43,660 nucleotides of DNA. Source: Candidatus Minthosoma equi. GTDB taxonomy: Bacteria > Bacteroidota > Bacteroidia > Bacteroidales > Bacteroidaceae. The notes beneath the pieces are model-generated. The model searched no databases, was not told the origin of the DNA, and saw nothing but the letters and a program-made list of their open reading frames with translations. A program made the translations under genes and the position numbers. Positions within the stretch are counted from its first letter, which is position 1; each line of letters begins with the position of its first letter. Below are positions 29,838 through 38,512 of this stretch, one piece after another. Location: contig JAGHUI010000060.1 in the NCBI GenBank assembly GCA_018064885.1, positions 1 to 43,660 on the forward strand, written 5' to 3'.

Positions 29838-30767
29838 ATGGTCATACAAGGTGATATCTTAACAGAAAAGCAGATGGCCGGCAATGAATTCTTCTCATCT
29901 TATCAAGATAAATACATTGCCATGGATAATCTTGATTTTGCAAACAACCCTTATATTGCTACACAAAAGAATGTTTACAATTCAGAATATTTCTTTGTTG
30001 TAGTCGTACTTCGAGGCACAATGCACCTCAGTGTTCGAGGCATTGATATTGATGTAAAAGAGAATGAGCATTTCATTGCTACTCCATGCACACACCTCCA
30101 GACAAAGGAATCACACTGTATCTACTTCAGCTACCTTATCAGATGCCACTTGATGAACGACATCTACGAGCAGACAGGCATCGGCAAGAAAATTCCTTTG
30201 CGCGCATTCGTGTCACGCCACCAGAAATTCACATCAGAAAATATCGAAATACTCCGCGACATTTATCTTCGTGCAAAAGAGGAACATAAGAAGGAAGACT
30301 ATCAGATGAAGGAGCTCGTGCTTCGCGCATTTGTCACAGCATTCATCTCACGCACATATTCTTTTGCAAAACCTGAAGATGAGATTCCTCACATGAAGAA
30401 CTCCAAGCAGCATGTCGCATACTCACAGTTCCTCACTAAACTCGCTGAAAAGCATAAGGAAGAGCGCTCTGTTCAGTACTATGCAAAGGAATTGCGCATC
30501 ACACCAAAATACCTTTCCAGCATCACTCAGATGTTCACAGGCTTATCTGCCTCACAAGTTATAGACCAGTACGTTATCTATGCTATTAAGCAAACACTCT
30601 ATTCTAATAAGAATAACATCAAGACGACAAGTACTGAATACAACTTCCCAAGCCAGAGTTTCTTCGGTCGCTACTTCAAGCGCATCACAGGATTCTCTCC
30701 TAACGAGTACATCAAGCAAAACAACAGAAGATCATTGAGTTTTGACCAAAACAACAAGGAGGAATAA
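29838..30767 (+). CDS. AraC family transcriptional regulator (first of tandem pair)
   Basis: The 309-residue protein has an N-terminal cupin-like sensing half (FFVVVVLRGTMHLSVRGIDI) and a C-terminal double helix-turn-helix (YYAKELRITPKYLSSI and SFFGRYFKRITGFSPNEYI). The stop is 3 bp before the next gene, which encodes a similar regulator. The second helix-turn-helix region (TTSTEYNFPSQSFF) replaces the usual I-A-x-x-x-G-F by a less regular version. Target genes and ligand are unknown; nhaA downstream is a candidate. Confidence 0.92.
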   Translation: MVIQGDILTEKQMAGNEFFSSYQDKYIAMDNLDFANNPYIATQKNVYNSEYFFVVVVLRGTMHLSVRGIDIDVKENEHFIATPCTHLQTKESHCIYFSYLIRCHLMNDIYEQTGIGKKIPLRAFVSRHQKFTSENIEILRDIYLRAKEEHKKEDYQMKELVLRAFVTAFISRTYSFAKPEDEIPHMKNSKQHVAYSQFLTKLAEKHKEERSVQYYAKELRITPKYLSSITQMFTGLSASQVIDQYVIYAIKQTLYSNKNNIKTTSTEYNFPSQSFFGRYFKRITGFSPNEYIKQNNRRSLSFDQNNKEE

Positions 30768-30770
30768 GCC

Positions 30771-31712
30771 ATGCCATACGTTCACAACAACATACCACAG
30801 CCACATAACAATACATATATAGAATATGTAGATGTTTTCTCACAGGAAATTGTAACGCCAACAGCTGGAGTCAGAAACTTCATGTACTATTTCGACACAG
30901 AAGACGGCAACAATCCTTTGAAAAATCTTGCAAACTACACTGAAGTCAAACTATACCAAAAGACCATATTCTATGTTCTCAAAGGCCATTGCGTGTTCGA
31001 AATCAACAACAAGGAAACACGAATTGAAGCAGGACAGCTGCTTTCCACAATGCCAGAGACCATGATTAAGTTCAAGTATGCATCGCCAGACATTCAATAC
31101 CGAATGCTTGTCGTCTATCCAAAGCTGCTCAGCATGGTTTATGAAGATCTTGGCATAACACTCACACTCACCGAGCTCACTCGCATATACTATATTTCAA
31201 AGGTGAAGCCAGAAATCATGAAGGTTTGCATGGATCTATACGATGAGATGAAAGCCGACATGCTCGCACCATCATACGAGTACAAAGCCATCTACCAGCG
31301 CTCATTGCTCAATGTGCTATTCGTTTACAATATGATGGCACATGACTTCTATCCACAGCAGACTCACGGAAACAGCAACTCACGCCAGTATGATGTTTAC
31401 CGCAAGTTCCTAAACCTGCTCAACAAGCATGTAAATGACCAGCGCTCCGTACAGTTCTATGCCGACCAGCTTGGCATCTCAAGCAAATACCTCTCTTTCG
31501 TCTGCATATCATACAGTAAGAGAAATGCATCTTCATGGATTGACGAATATGTTGTTCAGAAAGCACAGGTATTGATGAGCATTCACGGCTACTCATTCAC
31601 AGAGATCTCCGAAATACTTCATTTCCAGACCGTAAGCAGCTTCAGCCGTTTCTTCAAGCGAGTAACAGGTATGACTCCAAAGGAATATTACCGCACAGTA
31701 CAGAAGAAATAA
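30771..31712 (+). CDS. AraC family transcriptional regulator (second of tandem pair)
   Basis: The 313-residue protein has the same layout as its upstream neighbour: a cupin-like N-terminus (IFYVLKGHCVFEINNKETRIEAGQL) and a double helix-turn-helix (FYADQLGISSKYLSF; SFTEISEILHFQTVSSFSRFF) closing with KRVTGMTPKEYY. Sequence identity between the two seems modest, so the duplication is old. The 3-bp gap implies translational coupling and near-equal amounts, which would allow heterodimers. Confidence 0.92.
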   Translation: MPYVHNNIPQPHNNTYIEYVDVFSQEIVTPTAGVRNFMYYFDTEDGNNPLKNLANYTEVKLYQKTIFYVLKGHCVFEINNKETRIEAGQLLSTMPETMIKFKYASPDIQYRMLVVYPKLLSMVYEDLGITLTLTELTRIYYISKVKPEIMKVCMDLYDEMKADMLAPSYEYKAIYQRSLLNVLFVYNMMAHDFYPQQTHGNSNSRQYDVYRKFLNLLNKHVNDQRSVQFYADQLGISSKYLSFVCISYSKRNASSWIDEYVVQKAQVLMSIHGYSFTEISEILHFQTVSSFSRFFKRVTGMTPKEYYRTVQKK

Positions 31713-31748
31713 ACACAACACATATATTAAACAATAAAAAAGATTGTT

Positions 31749-33167
31749 ATGAGATTGTTTCCAAACTACACATGGAATAAGAATCTGCATGCAGCACATC
31801 GCTCAGGAGTGAGCTTCATGAATCAGCCATGGGCAGGAGGCGTCACACTCCTCACATGCGTCATCGTTGCTATGCTGCTTGCAAACCTTCCATTCACATC
31901 AGAGTTCTATCACAACCTGCTTGAGACAGATCTTTCAATCACCATTGCAAACAAAGATTTCTCTGTCACCTTCCCACATGAGATGACAGTCGAGAAATTC
32001 ATCAATGACATTCTCATGGTGGTGTTCTTCTTCACCGTAGGACTCGAAATCAAGCGCGAAGTCCTTTGCGGAGAACTCTCAAGCGTGAAGAAAGCTCTTC
32101 TTCCTGTCATTGCTGCAGCAGGCGGTATGGCTGCACCAGCACTTTTCTATATACTTTTCAATGCTGGCACAATAACTGCTGGCGGCTGGGGTATTCCAAC
32201 AGCAACCGATATTGCCTTTGCCGTGGGCATCATGTCCATCCTTGGCAATAAAGTGCCTGTCTCATTAAAGATTTTCCTCACAGCTCTTGCCATTGCTGAC
32301 GACCTTGGAGCAATTCTTGTCGTAGCATTCTTCTATGGAGGCGATGTCAATCTTCCGCTTTTGTTCATTGCACTCATCATTCTTGGTGTAATCTTCATAA
32401 TGAACAAGTTAGGAGAAAAGCGAATGATGTACTACCTCGTTCCAGCCATCGTCGTATGGTTCTTGTTCTACTATTCAGGCATCCACTCAACAATGTCTGG
32501 CGTAGTAATGGCATTCATGATTCCTATGGACGCCCGCTTCAATGAAGCTTACTTGAAGAGAAGCAATAAGAAATACTTGACTCGCCTCACACTTCTCGAC
32601 AAAATTTCAAACAGCGAAGAGACTTTCCCAAATGGTCCACAGCGCCATTGCCTTCGCCGCATGAGCTACATCAACAATAACTCCATCGGAATGTCCTATC
32701 GTCTTGAGCATGCACTCAACCCATGGGTTAACTTCCTAATAATGCCAATCTTCGCCCTTGCGAACGCAGGCGTTGTCATCCCAGACATCAGCTTCTTCAA
32801 CATTTTCCAAGCACTGCCACAGGTGCCAGAAGCAGGATTCGTTGGCATGGGTATTTTCTTCGGCCTTCTTCTCGGCAAGCCAATCGGCATCACACTCGCA
32901 AGCTTCATTGCCATCAAGTGCAGAATTGGCGAGATGCCTTCCGGTTCATCATGGAAAATGATGTTTGCCGTAGCATGCCTTGGCGGTATCGGCTTCACAA
33001 TGGCGATCTTTGTCGATACACTTTCCTTCGGAGAGCTTGATGCAGAAGCAGTAAACATCCTCCGTTCTTCAGGAAAAATCGCTGTGCTCATGGGATCACT
33101 CTGTGCCGGCATCCTCGGCTCCCTCCTCATCACATTCTTCCACAAACTGGAGGCAAAAGAAGCATAA
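31749..33167 (+). CDS. nhaA: Na+/H+ antiporter NhaA
   Basis: This 472-residue inner-membrane protein carries the paired aspartates of NhaA at about D184-D185 in ALAIADDLGAI, the segment PTATDIAFAVGIMSILG, and the C-terminal GGIGFTMAIFVDTL. It exchanges external protons for internal sodium and supports pH and sodium balance. It is longer than the roughly 390-residue E. coli protein, mainly through an N-terminal extension and a hydrophilic insert (about residues 265-320, rich in Arg, Asn and Ser) before the final helices. The gene follows two AraC genes and may be controlled by them. Confidence 0.96.
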   Translation: MRLFPNYTWNKNLHAAHRSGVSFMNQPWAGGVTLLTCVIVAMLLANLPFTSEFYHNLLETDLSITIANKDFSVTFPHEMTVEKFINDILMVVFFFTVGLEIKREVLCGELSSVKKALLPVIAAAGGMAAPALFYILFNAGTITAGGWGIPTATDIAFAVGIMSILGNKVPVSLKIFLTALAIADDLGAILVVAFFYGGDVNLPLLFIALIILGVIFIMNKLGEKRMMYYLVPAIVVWFLFYYSGIHSTMSGVVMAFMIPMDARFNEAYLKRSNKKYLTRLTLLDKISNSEETFPNGPQRHCLRRMSYINNNSIGMSYRLEHALNPWVNFLIMPIFALANAGVVIPDISFFNIFQALPQVPEAGFVGMGIFFGLLLGKPIGITLASFIAIKCRIGEMPSGSSWKMMFAVACLGGIGFTMAIFVDTLSFGELDAEAVNILRSSGKIAVLMGSLCAGILGSLLITFFHKLEAKEA

Positions 33168-33211
33168 AAAGATATTTTGCTAAATAGCGCAACATTATAA
33201 AGCAACAATTA

Positions 33212-33245
33212 TAGCGTGTCAATCATCATATTGGCACGCTATTTT
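33212..33245 (+). terminator. Terminator after nhaA
   Basis: A 12-bp stem (TAGCGTGTCAAT / ATTGGCACGCTA, one G-T pair) with loop CATCAT is followed by TTTT. Confidence 0.8.
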
Positions 33246-33300
33246 CATTCTTCTATTTTCTTCTGAAAACATTACCTCGAAAGTACTCTTATCATTATTC

Positions 33301-33355
33301 CGTAAGGATAGTCATCCTTTCCCCGTAAGGATACGCGTCCTTACGAGGTAAGGAC
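33301..33355. repeat. 55-bp word-swap element, GGAT version
   Basis: Read in blocks, the element is CGTAA, GGAT, AGTC, ATCC, TTTCCCCGTAA, GGAT, ACGC, GTCC, TTACGAGGTAA, GGAC. The block lengths match the element at 15548-15602 exactly, while the tetranucleotide word differs. An outer inverted repeat, TTACCTCG (33272-33279) with CGAGGTAA (33344-33351), and AGTACT on both flanks suggest the whole unit spans about 33270-33366. Confidence 0.65.
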
Positions 33356-33683
33356 AACAGTACTTGCAACCAATATGCAGATGAGAACATATTGATTGGA
33401 ATCAAGAATGTATTATGTAAGCGCAAACGGTTGTATTTGCAAGCAAGAAAACACACTACCTCTTATATATAATAATGTGTACATTTTCATTGAAGAATCA
33501 TAACAAAGGAAAAAGTCAGTTGTAATGCTTTAAATGACAATTTAGCAAATAAGAAAATTATCACGAAAGAAAAAGTTTTCCATTTCCAAAACGTTTGTAC
33601 CTATATTTCAATAACTTAACTTTTTTAAGAAGCAAAAAAGTTTCCCAAAATGAAATTTTTATGCAAAAAATATTGCTAAAATA

Positions 33684-33715
33684 TTTGCAACTATGGAAAA
33701 CATTTCATACCTTCG
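33684..33715 (+). promoter_or_regulatory. Probable promoter of nrdD
   Basis: TTTG (33684-33687), 20 bp, TACCTTCG (33708-33715; one mismatch to TAnnTTTG). It would give a leader of about 145 nt. Confidence 0.5.
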
Positions 33716-33867
33716 CACTGTTTTTCGGCACAACAAAAATATGCCGTAAAAAGGGTGCTTTTCTCAACTGAAATGATAACCTTTTTGAAAGATAAGCACT
33801 TACGACAATTGAATTAAACCTAAACATTAACAAACCCAATAAAGTACATAAAAGTACACCAAAAAGA

Positions 33868-36075
33868 ATGATACAGACAGTCAGAAAGCGCGACGGACGA
33901 ATCGTCGGCTATAACGAAGAAAAAATCAAAGCTGCCATCCGCAAAGCTATGCTTCAGACGGAGAAGGGTGAGGACGAAAGCCTTATCCAGAAAATCACTG
34001 ACCGCATCAGCATTGCCGGCAAGGAGCAGATGAGCGTGGAGGAAATCCAGGACCTCGTCGAACTTGAGCTCATGAAATCTCCACGCAAGGAGGTTGCTAA
34101 GAAGTATATCGCTTATCGCGACCAGCGCAGCATCGCTCGTCGTGCTAAAACTCGTTCTATGTTCTTGGAAATCATTGAGGCAAAGAACACAGATATCACT
34201 CGCGAGAATGCCAACATGAATGCTGACTCTCCTGCAGGCATGATGATGAAGTTCTCAAGCGAAAGCACAAAGCCTTTCGTTGATGATTACCTCCTTTCTC
34301 CTGAGACTCGCGATGCAGTCAAGAACAACTATCTCCACATTCACGATAAGGACTACTATCCAACCAAGTCGCTCACTTGCGTACAGCATCCGCTCGACCA
34401 CATCCTTGACTACGGCTTCATGGCAGGTCATGGCGAGAGCCGCCCTGCTAAGCGCATCGAGACAGCAAGCGTGATTGCTTGTATCAGCCTTGAGACAGCG
34501 CAGAACGAGATGCACGGAGGTCAGGCTATTCCTGCATTCGACTTCTACATGGCTCCTTACGTGCGTTCATCTTACAAAGAAGAGGTGAAGTACATAGAGC
34601 AGATAACTGGCGAGAACTATGCTGACCTTTACGACACCCCTATTGACGACTATGTTGAGAAGCCACTTGACGGCCTCACAGGCATGCTCCGTGCTCGTCA
34701 GCACGCTATCAACCGCACAGTAGGTCGTGTACATCAGGCAATGGAAGCTTTCATCCACAACATGAACACCATCCACTCTCGCGGTGGCAATCAGGTTGTG
34801 TTCAGCTCAATCAACTATGGTACAGACACTTCTGCCGAAGGACGCTGCGTGATCCGTGAGCTCCTTGAAAGCACATACGAAGGCGTAGGCAATGGCGCAA
34901 CAGCCATCTTCCCAATCCAGATCTGGAAGAAGAAGAGAGGCGTCAGCTACCTCCCAGGCGATCCAAACTACGACCTCTACTGCCTCGCTTGCAAGGTTAC
35001 AGCTCGCCGATTCTTCCCTAACTTCGTAAACCTCGATGCTACATACAACCACCACGACAAGTGGAATGCTAACGATCCTGATCGCTACAAGTATGAAATC
35101 GCAACAATGGGTTGCCGCACTCGTGTGTTCGAGAACCGCTTTGGCGAGAAAACATCTATCGGTCGTGGAAACCTCTCATTCTCAACAATAAACATCGTTC
35201 GTCTTGCTATTGAATGCATGAGCATTGAAAACAAAGAAGAGCGCATCAACGCTTTCTTTGCTAAGCTTGACAATATGCTTGGCGTAACTGCACGTCAGCT
35301 GCACGAACGCTATATGTTCCAGAAGACCGCATACGCAAAGCAATTCCAGCTTCTCATGTCAAAGCTTTGGAACGGCGCTGAGAATCTCAAGGACAATGAC
35401 ACCATTGAAAGTGTAATCAATCAAGGCACACTCGGTATCGGCTTCATCGGACTTGCAGAATGTCTTATTGCCCTTACTGGTCATCATCATGGCGAAAGCG
35501 AAGAGTCTCAAGAACTTGGCATCAAGATTGTCACATACATGCGCGACCGTGCTAATGAATTCTCAGAGAAATATCAGCACAACTACTCTATCCTCGCTAC
35601 TCCTGCAGAGGGCCTTTCAGGACGCTTCACTAAGAGCGACCGCAAGAAGTATGGCATCATCCCTGGCGTGACAGACAAGGACTACTATACTAACTCTAAC
35701 CACGTCCCTGTATATTACCACTGCTCTCCACGTCACAAGGCAGAGATCGAGGCTCCATACCATGACCTCACTCGCGGCGGTCACATCTTCTATGTGGAAA
35801 TCGATGGCGATGCTACTCACAACCCAGAGGCTATCATGAACATTGTTGACCTCATGGATAAGTACAACATCGGCTACGGTTCTGTAAACCACAACCGCAA
35901 CCGCTGCATGAACTGCGGCTACGAGGATGCAACTGAAGGATTGAAGGTTTGTCCAAAGTGCGGCAGCACTCATCTCGACACACTCCAGCGCATCACAGGT
36001 TACCTCGTTGGCACAACCGACCGATGGAACTCTGGCAAGCTTGCTGAGCTCCGTGACCGCGTGGTTCATAAGTAA
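33868..36075 (+). CDS. nrdD: Anaerobic ribonucleoside-triphosphate reductase
   Basis: This 735-residue glycyl-radical enzyme makes deoxynucleotides without oxygen. An ATP-cone regulatory domain fills the N-terminus (VRKRDGRIVGYNEEKIKAAI). Near the end are four zinc-binding cysteines (CMNCGYED... VCPKCGSTH) and the glycyl-radical segment RITGYLVGTTDRW, with the radical glycine in TGY. Length is typical. The activase gene nrdG is usually next to nrdD but is not here; a strong terminator and then parA follow. The activase must be encoded elsewhere. Codon use is strongly biased, fitting high expression in an anaerobe. Confidence 0.96.
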   Translation: MIQTVRKRDGRIVGYNEEKIKAAIRKAMLQTEKGEDESLIQKITDRISIAGKEQMSVEEIQDLVELELMKSPRKEVAKKYIAYRDQRSIARRAKTRSMFLEIIEAKNTDITRENANMNADSPAGMMMKFSSESTKPFVDDYLLSPETRDAVKNNYLHIHDKDYYPTKSLTCVQHPLDHILDYGFMAGHGESRPAKRIETASVIACISLETAQNEMHGGQAIPAFDFYMAPYVRSSYKEEVKYIEQITGENYADLYDTPIDDYVEKPLDGLTGMLRARQHAINRTVGRVHQAMEAFIHNMNTIHSRGGNQVVFSSINYGTDTSAEGRCVIRELLESTYEGVGNGATAIFPIQIWKKKRGVSYLPGDPNYDLYCLACKVTARRFFPNFVNLDATYNHHDKWNANDPDRYKYEIATMGCRTRVFENRFGEKTSIGRGNLSFSTINIVRLAIECMSIENKEERINAFFAKLDNMLGVTARQLHERYMFQKTAYAKQFQLLMSKLWNGAENLKDNDTIESVINQGTLGIGFIGLAECLIALTGHHHGESEESQELGIKIVTYMRDRANEFSEKYQHNYSILATPAEGLSGRFTKSDRKKYGIIPGVTDKDYYTNSNHVPVYYHCSPRHKAEIEAPYHDLTRGGHIFYVEIDGDATHNPEAIMNIVDLMDKYNIGYGSVNHNRNRCMNCGYEDATEGLKVCPKCGSTHLDTLQRITGYLVGTTDRWNSGKLAELRDRVVHK

Positions 36076-36151
36076 GCATAGAAACACTCATCAAATTGCA
36101 AAAACGTAATTCCGTTTAACCGAAATTACAATAAAACATAAGATAATTAAA

Positions 36152-36198
36152 AAAATACGGGTTTCTCCTTGGAATATCAAAGAGAAATCCGTATTTTT
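36152..36198 (+). terminator. Terminator after nrdD
   Basis: A 16-bp stem (AAAATACGGGTTTCTC / GAGAAATCCGTATTTT, one G-T pair) is followed by T residues. Confidence 0.88.
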
Positions 36199-36283
36199 GT
36201 ATTCAAATTCTTACATACATTATTTTTGATCTGAAATTTACAGTAATTGAACATCACTTTTATCAAAAGGATAATACATTATT

Positions 36284-37093
36284 ATGACTAAGATTATTAG
36301 TTTCCTCAACCACAAAGGCGGTGTGGCTAAAACTACCACATGCGCAAATCTTGGTACTGCACTTTGGATTCTCGGAAAAAAAGTGCTACTGATTGACACA
36401 GACCAGCAATGCAACCTTTCTGGAGTCCTCGGCTTCTCACAAAAGGAAGGCGACCCTACACTCAACGACTGGCTGAAGGAGCCTGTCCCTGCACCTATCT
36501 ATATCCGCTACGATGGCCTTGAATACATCCCAGCATCCAAGGCTCTCCGCAATATGGAAGCAGAGCTTCTGAATAAGCGCAGCCGTGAGACTATACTCGC
36601 ACGCAAGCTGGAACAGATTAAGGATGAATATGACTACATAATCATTGACTGCGCTCCAGGCGACTCTGTCCTCAACGACAACGCTCTCTCTGCCAGCGAT
36701 GCTGTGATCATCCCTACAGAATGCTCCGGCTTCTCTCTTCAGGGTATGCAGAACCTTCTTCTTGCTATTAAAGAAATTCAGCAAGAGATAAACCCTAAGC
36801 TTGTGATTGATGGATACTTATTAGTAAAATATGACAAGCAGACAAAGATTGCCAAGGAAGTTAGTCGCTACTTCGAGAAGCAGAGCGAAGTGCCAACAAT
36901 GAAGACTAAGATTCGCAAGTGCGTCAAGTTTGATGAATCTCCACTGGGACACCAAACAATCTTCGAGCATGCGCCTGAGAGTAACGGTGCCGATGACTAT
37001 ATGAAGCTTGCAGAGGAAATAACTGGCATGAAGCGTCCAAAGAATTGGAAGACTGTAGCCATCGCTGCTGAAGAAGAGAATAGCGAAGAATAA
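36284..37093 (+). CDS. parA: ParA family partition ATPase
   Basis: The 269-residue protein has the deviant Walker A of ParA (KGGVAKTTT at residues 11-19), the DTDQQCNLSG motif and IIIDCAPG as Walker B. It lacks the N-terminal helix-turn-helix of plasmid type Ia ParA, so it is of the chromosomal or type Ib kind. ParA proteins move DNA or protein cargo along the nucleoid. The next gene (31 bp downstream) encodes a small protein that may be the DNA-binding partner. There is no ParB gene with a standard nuclease-like domain nearby, so this is not the usual parAB locus. Confidence 0.93.
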   Translation: MTKIISFLNHKGGVAKTTTCANLGTALWILGKKVLLIDTDQQCNLSGVLGFSQKEGDPTLNDWLKEPVPAPIYIRYDGLEYIPASKALRNMEAELLNKRSRETILARKLEQIKDEYDYIIIDCAPGDSVLNDNALSASDAVIIPTECSGFSLQGMQNLLLAIKEIQQEINPKLVIDGYLLVKYDKQTKIAKEVSRYFEKQSEVPTMKTKIRKCVKFDESPLGHQTIFEHAPESNGADDYMKLAEEITGMKRPKNWKTVAIAAEEENSEE

Positions 37094-37124
37094 ATAACAA
37101 AACATTACTACCTATATAATCATT

Positions 37125-37514
37125 ATGGCAAACAACAAAAAGAAGTCCCTCAATGTTGGTGATTTTATCCAAGAAGTGAAAGAAGATAACACTGGCACTC
37201 AGCGCATCGTCGCTCCAGAACCTGAAGAGCAGATTCTGCCAGTCAGCCAGCAGCAGATTATCTATCAGCCAGTAGGCCGTCCTGCACGCAAGCAATCTCT
37301 CCTTTCAAAGAAGCTTGCAAAGCTGGTTTACATCGACGAAGAGACAGAACTGAAAATCAGACTTATCAAGACATTCCAGAATTTTGACTACAAGGAAGTC
37401 ATGTTCACAGCTATCCACGAATTCCTGGAGAACCACTACAAAGACATGAAGCTTGACGAAAGCGGTGCAAAGAAAGTGGAGAAAGTCATCAAGGAATACA
37501 AAACAAGATCATAA
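37125..37514 (+). CDS. Small DNA-binding-like partner of ParA
   Basis: The 129-residue protein has a flexible, Gln-rich N-terminal half and a C-terminal half (VYIDEETELKIRLIKTFQNFDYKEVMFTAIHEFLENHY) that reads as strand-helix-helix, like the ribbon-helix-helix fold and the DUF3408-type proteins that accompany ParA in Bacteroides conjugative elements. It probably binds a centromere-like site and stimulates ParA. No obvious iteron array is seen upstream of parA. DNA binding is inferred from fold pattern and gene order. Confidence 0.75.
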   Translation: MANNKKKSLNVGDFIQEVKEDNTGTQRIVAPEPEEQILPVSQQQIIYQPVGRPARKQSLLSKKLAKLVYIDEETELKIRLIKTFQNFDYKEVMFTAIHEFLENHYKDMKLDESGAKKVEKVIKEYKTRS

Positions 37515-37520
37515 AATTTG

Positions 37521-37775
37521 ATGATAAATAAGGACAGCATTGAAACAGCATACAGCTTCTTTCACCAGAAACAGAGAGTATATCAATATTCTACAATGGA
37601 CTGGCAGAAGGATGACATTGAGTATGCCATTGGCGATTATGTTGACAACATGAGTCCTGAGCTTTATGAATTCATCTCAGAAGGCAAGATCGACTTCCTG
37701 AAAGATCACACATGCTTTGGCGAAGACATAATGTATGCTGTGGAAAAGTTGGAAAATCAATTGAGTAACAACTAA
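37521..37775 (+). CDS. Small acidic hypothetical protein
   Basis: This 84-residue protein begins MINKDSIETAYSFFHQKQRVY. I chose the ATG at 37521; the preceding TTG is less likely. It is acidic, without signal peptide or membrane segment, and contains WQKDDIEYAIGDYVDNM. The start lies 6 bp after the ParA-partner gene, so the three genes are likely co-transcribed and could work together. I do not recognise the family. Confidence 0.7.
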   Translation: MINKDSIETAYSFFHQKQRVYQYSTMDWQKDDIEYAIGDYVDNMSPELYEFISEGKIDFLKDHTCFGEDIMYAVEKLENQLSNN

Positions 37776-37789
37776 ATACTGCCATTTAT

Positions 37790-38506
37790 ATGAATTGCTT
37801 CATTAAGAGAGCATTTATGCTCATAGCAATAGCACTCTTCACCTTTGGCTTTGCTAATGCACAAGAGGAAAAAAGTACTGGCGAGAAAATCGTAAGCGGC
37901 ACAGTCAGCGCATTAAAATCCGTTAGCAAGAAAACAAGCAAAGTCAAGAAAGGGGCTGCAAAGGGAGTGGAAAATCTCACTTCCGACTCAAGCAATAAAA
38001 CTGTCAGCCGTATCGGAGAAGAGATATCGGACAGAATAGACCGCGAGCCTGCAAAAATCATTGGCACATGGGCTTTCAGCGAGCCTGCTCTCGACTACAT
38101 GGGCGGAAATATCCTTAAAGAAGCTGCGAGTTTGGCTTTAGAAAAGAAAGTGGAAAGCAAGCTTCAAGGCTACTACTCCAATCTCGGGTTTAAGGACAGT
38201 AAATTTCTCATTACATTTTCAGAGAACAAGAGATTCAGCATAAAGCTTAACGGTAAAGAAGTTGGCAAAGGCAGGTATTTCCGCGATGGGACTGATGTTT
38301 TCCTTGAATTTGAAGGTCATGAGGAATTAGGAAAACTGGATCCCGTTGACAGAGAAAACGGCCTCGACGTTTTGATGCTTCCATCAAGAATGAGGACCAT
38401 GATGAGCAACATCGGGTGCAGCACAGACGAACTCGAAGCGATTGCCGAACTTCTGAAGACTCTCAATGGAGTAGAAATTGGCATGCATATGGTTAAAGTG
38501 AACTGA
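37790..38506 (+). CDS. DUF4923 family exported protein
   Basis: The 238-residue protein has a signal peptide (MNCFIKRAFMLIAIALFTFGFANA). The mature part from about residue 85 follows the DUF4923 pattern: GTWAFSEPALDY, then a helix ending in KVESKLQGYYSNLGF, then short strands (FSIKLNGKEVGKGRYF, DVFLEFEGHEELGKL) resembling a lipocalin-like barrel. A Lys/Ser-rich helical stretch lies between. It is probably periplasmic. It starts 14 bp after the small acidic gene but is functionally unlike the partition genes. Confidence 0.85.
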   Translation: MNCFIKRAFMLIAIALFTFGFANAQEEKSTGEKIVSGTVSALKSVSKKTSKVKKGAAKGVENLTSDSSNKTVSRIGEEISDRIDREPAKIIGTWAFSEPALDYMGGNILKEAASLALEKKVESKLQGYYSNLGFKDSKFLITFSENKRFSIKLNGKEVGKGRYFRDGTDVFLEFEGHEELGKLDPVDRENGLDVLMLPSRMRTMMSNIGCSTDELEAIAELLKTLNGVEIGMHMVKVN

Positions 38507-38512
38507 CCTGCA

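Larger units (their letters stand above)
33168..33867. other. 700-bp non-coding region upstream of nrdD
   Basis: No gene is visible. From left to right it holds the nhaA terminator, the GGAT version of the 55-bp word-swap element, about 300 bp of AT-rich sequence without clear structure, a probable nrdD promoter, and a leader of about 145 nt with two possible hairpins (CGGCA / TGCCG near 33727-33750 and AAAAAGG / CCTTTTT further on). I see no recognisable NrdR box. Confidence 0.6.
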
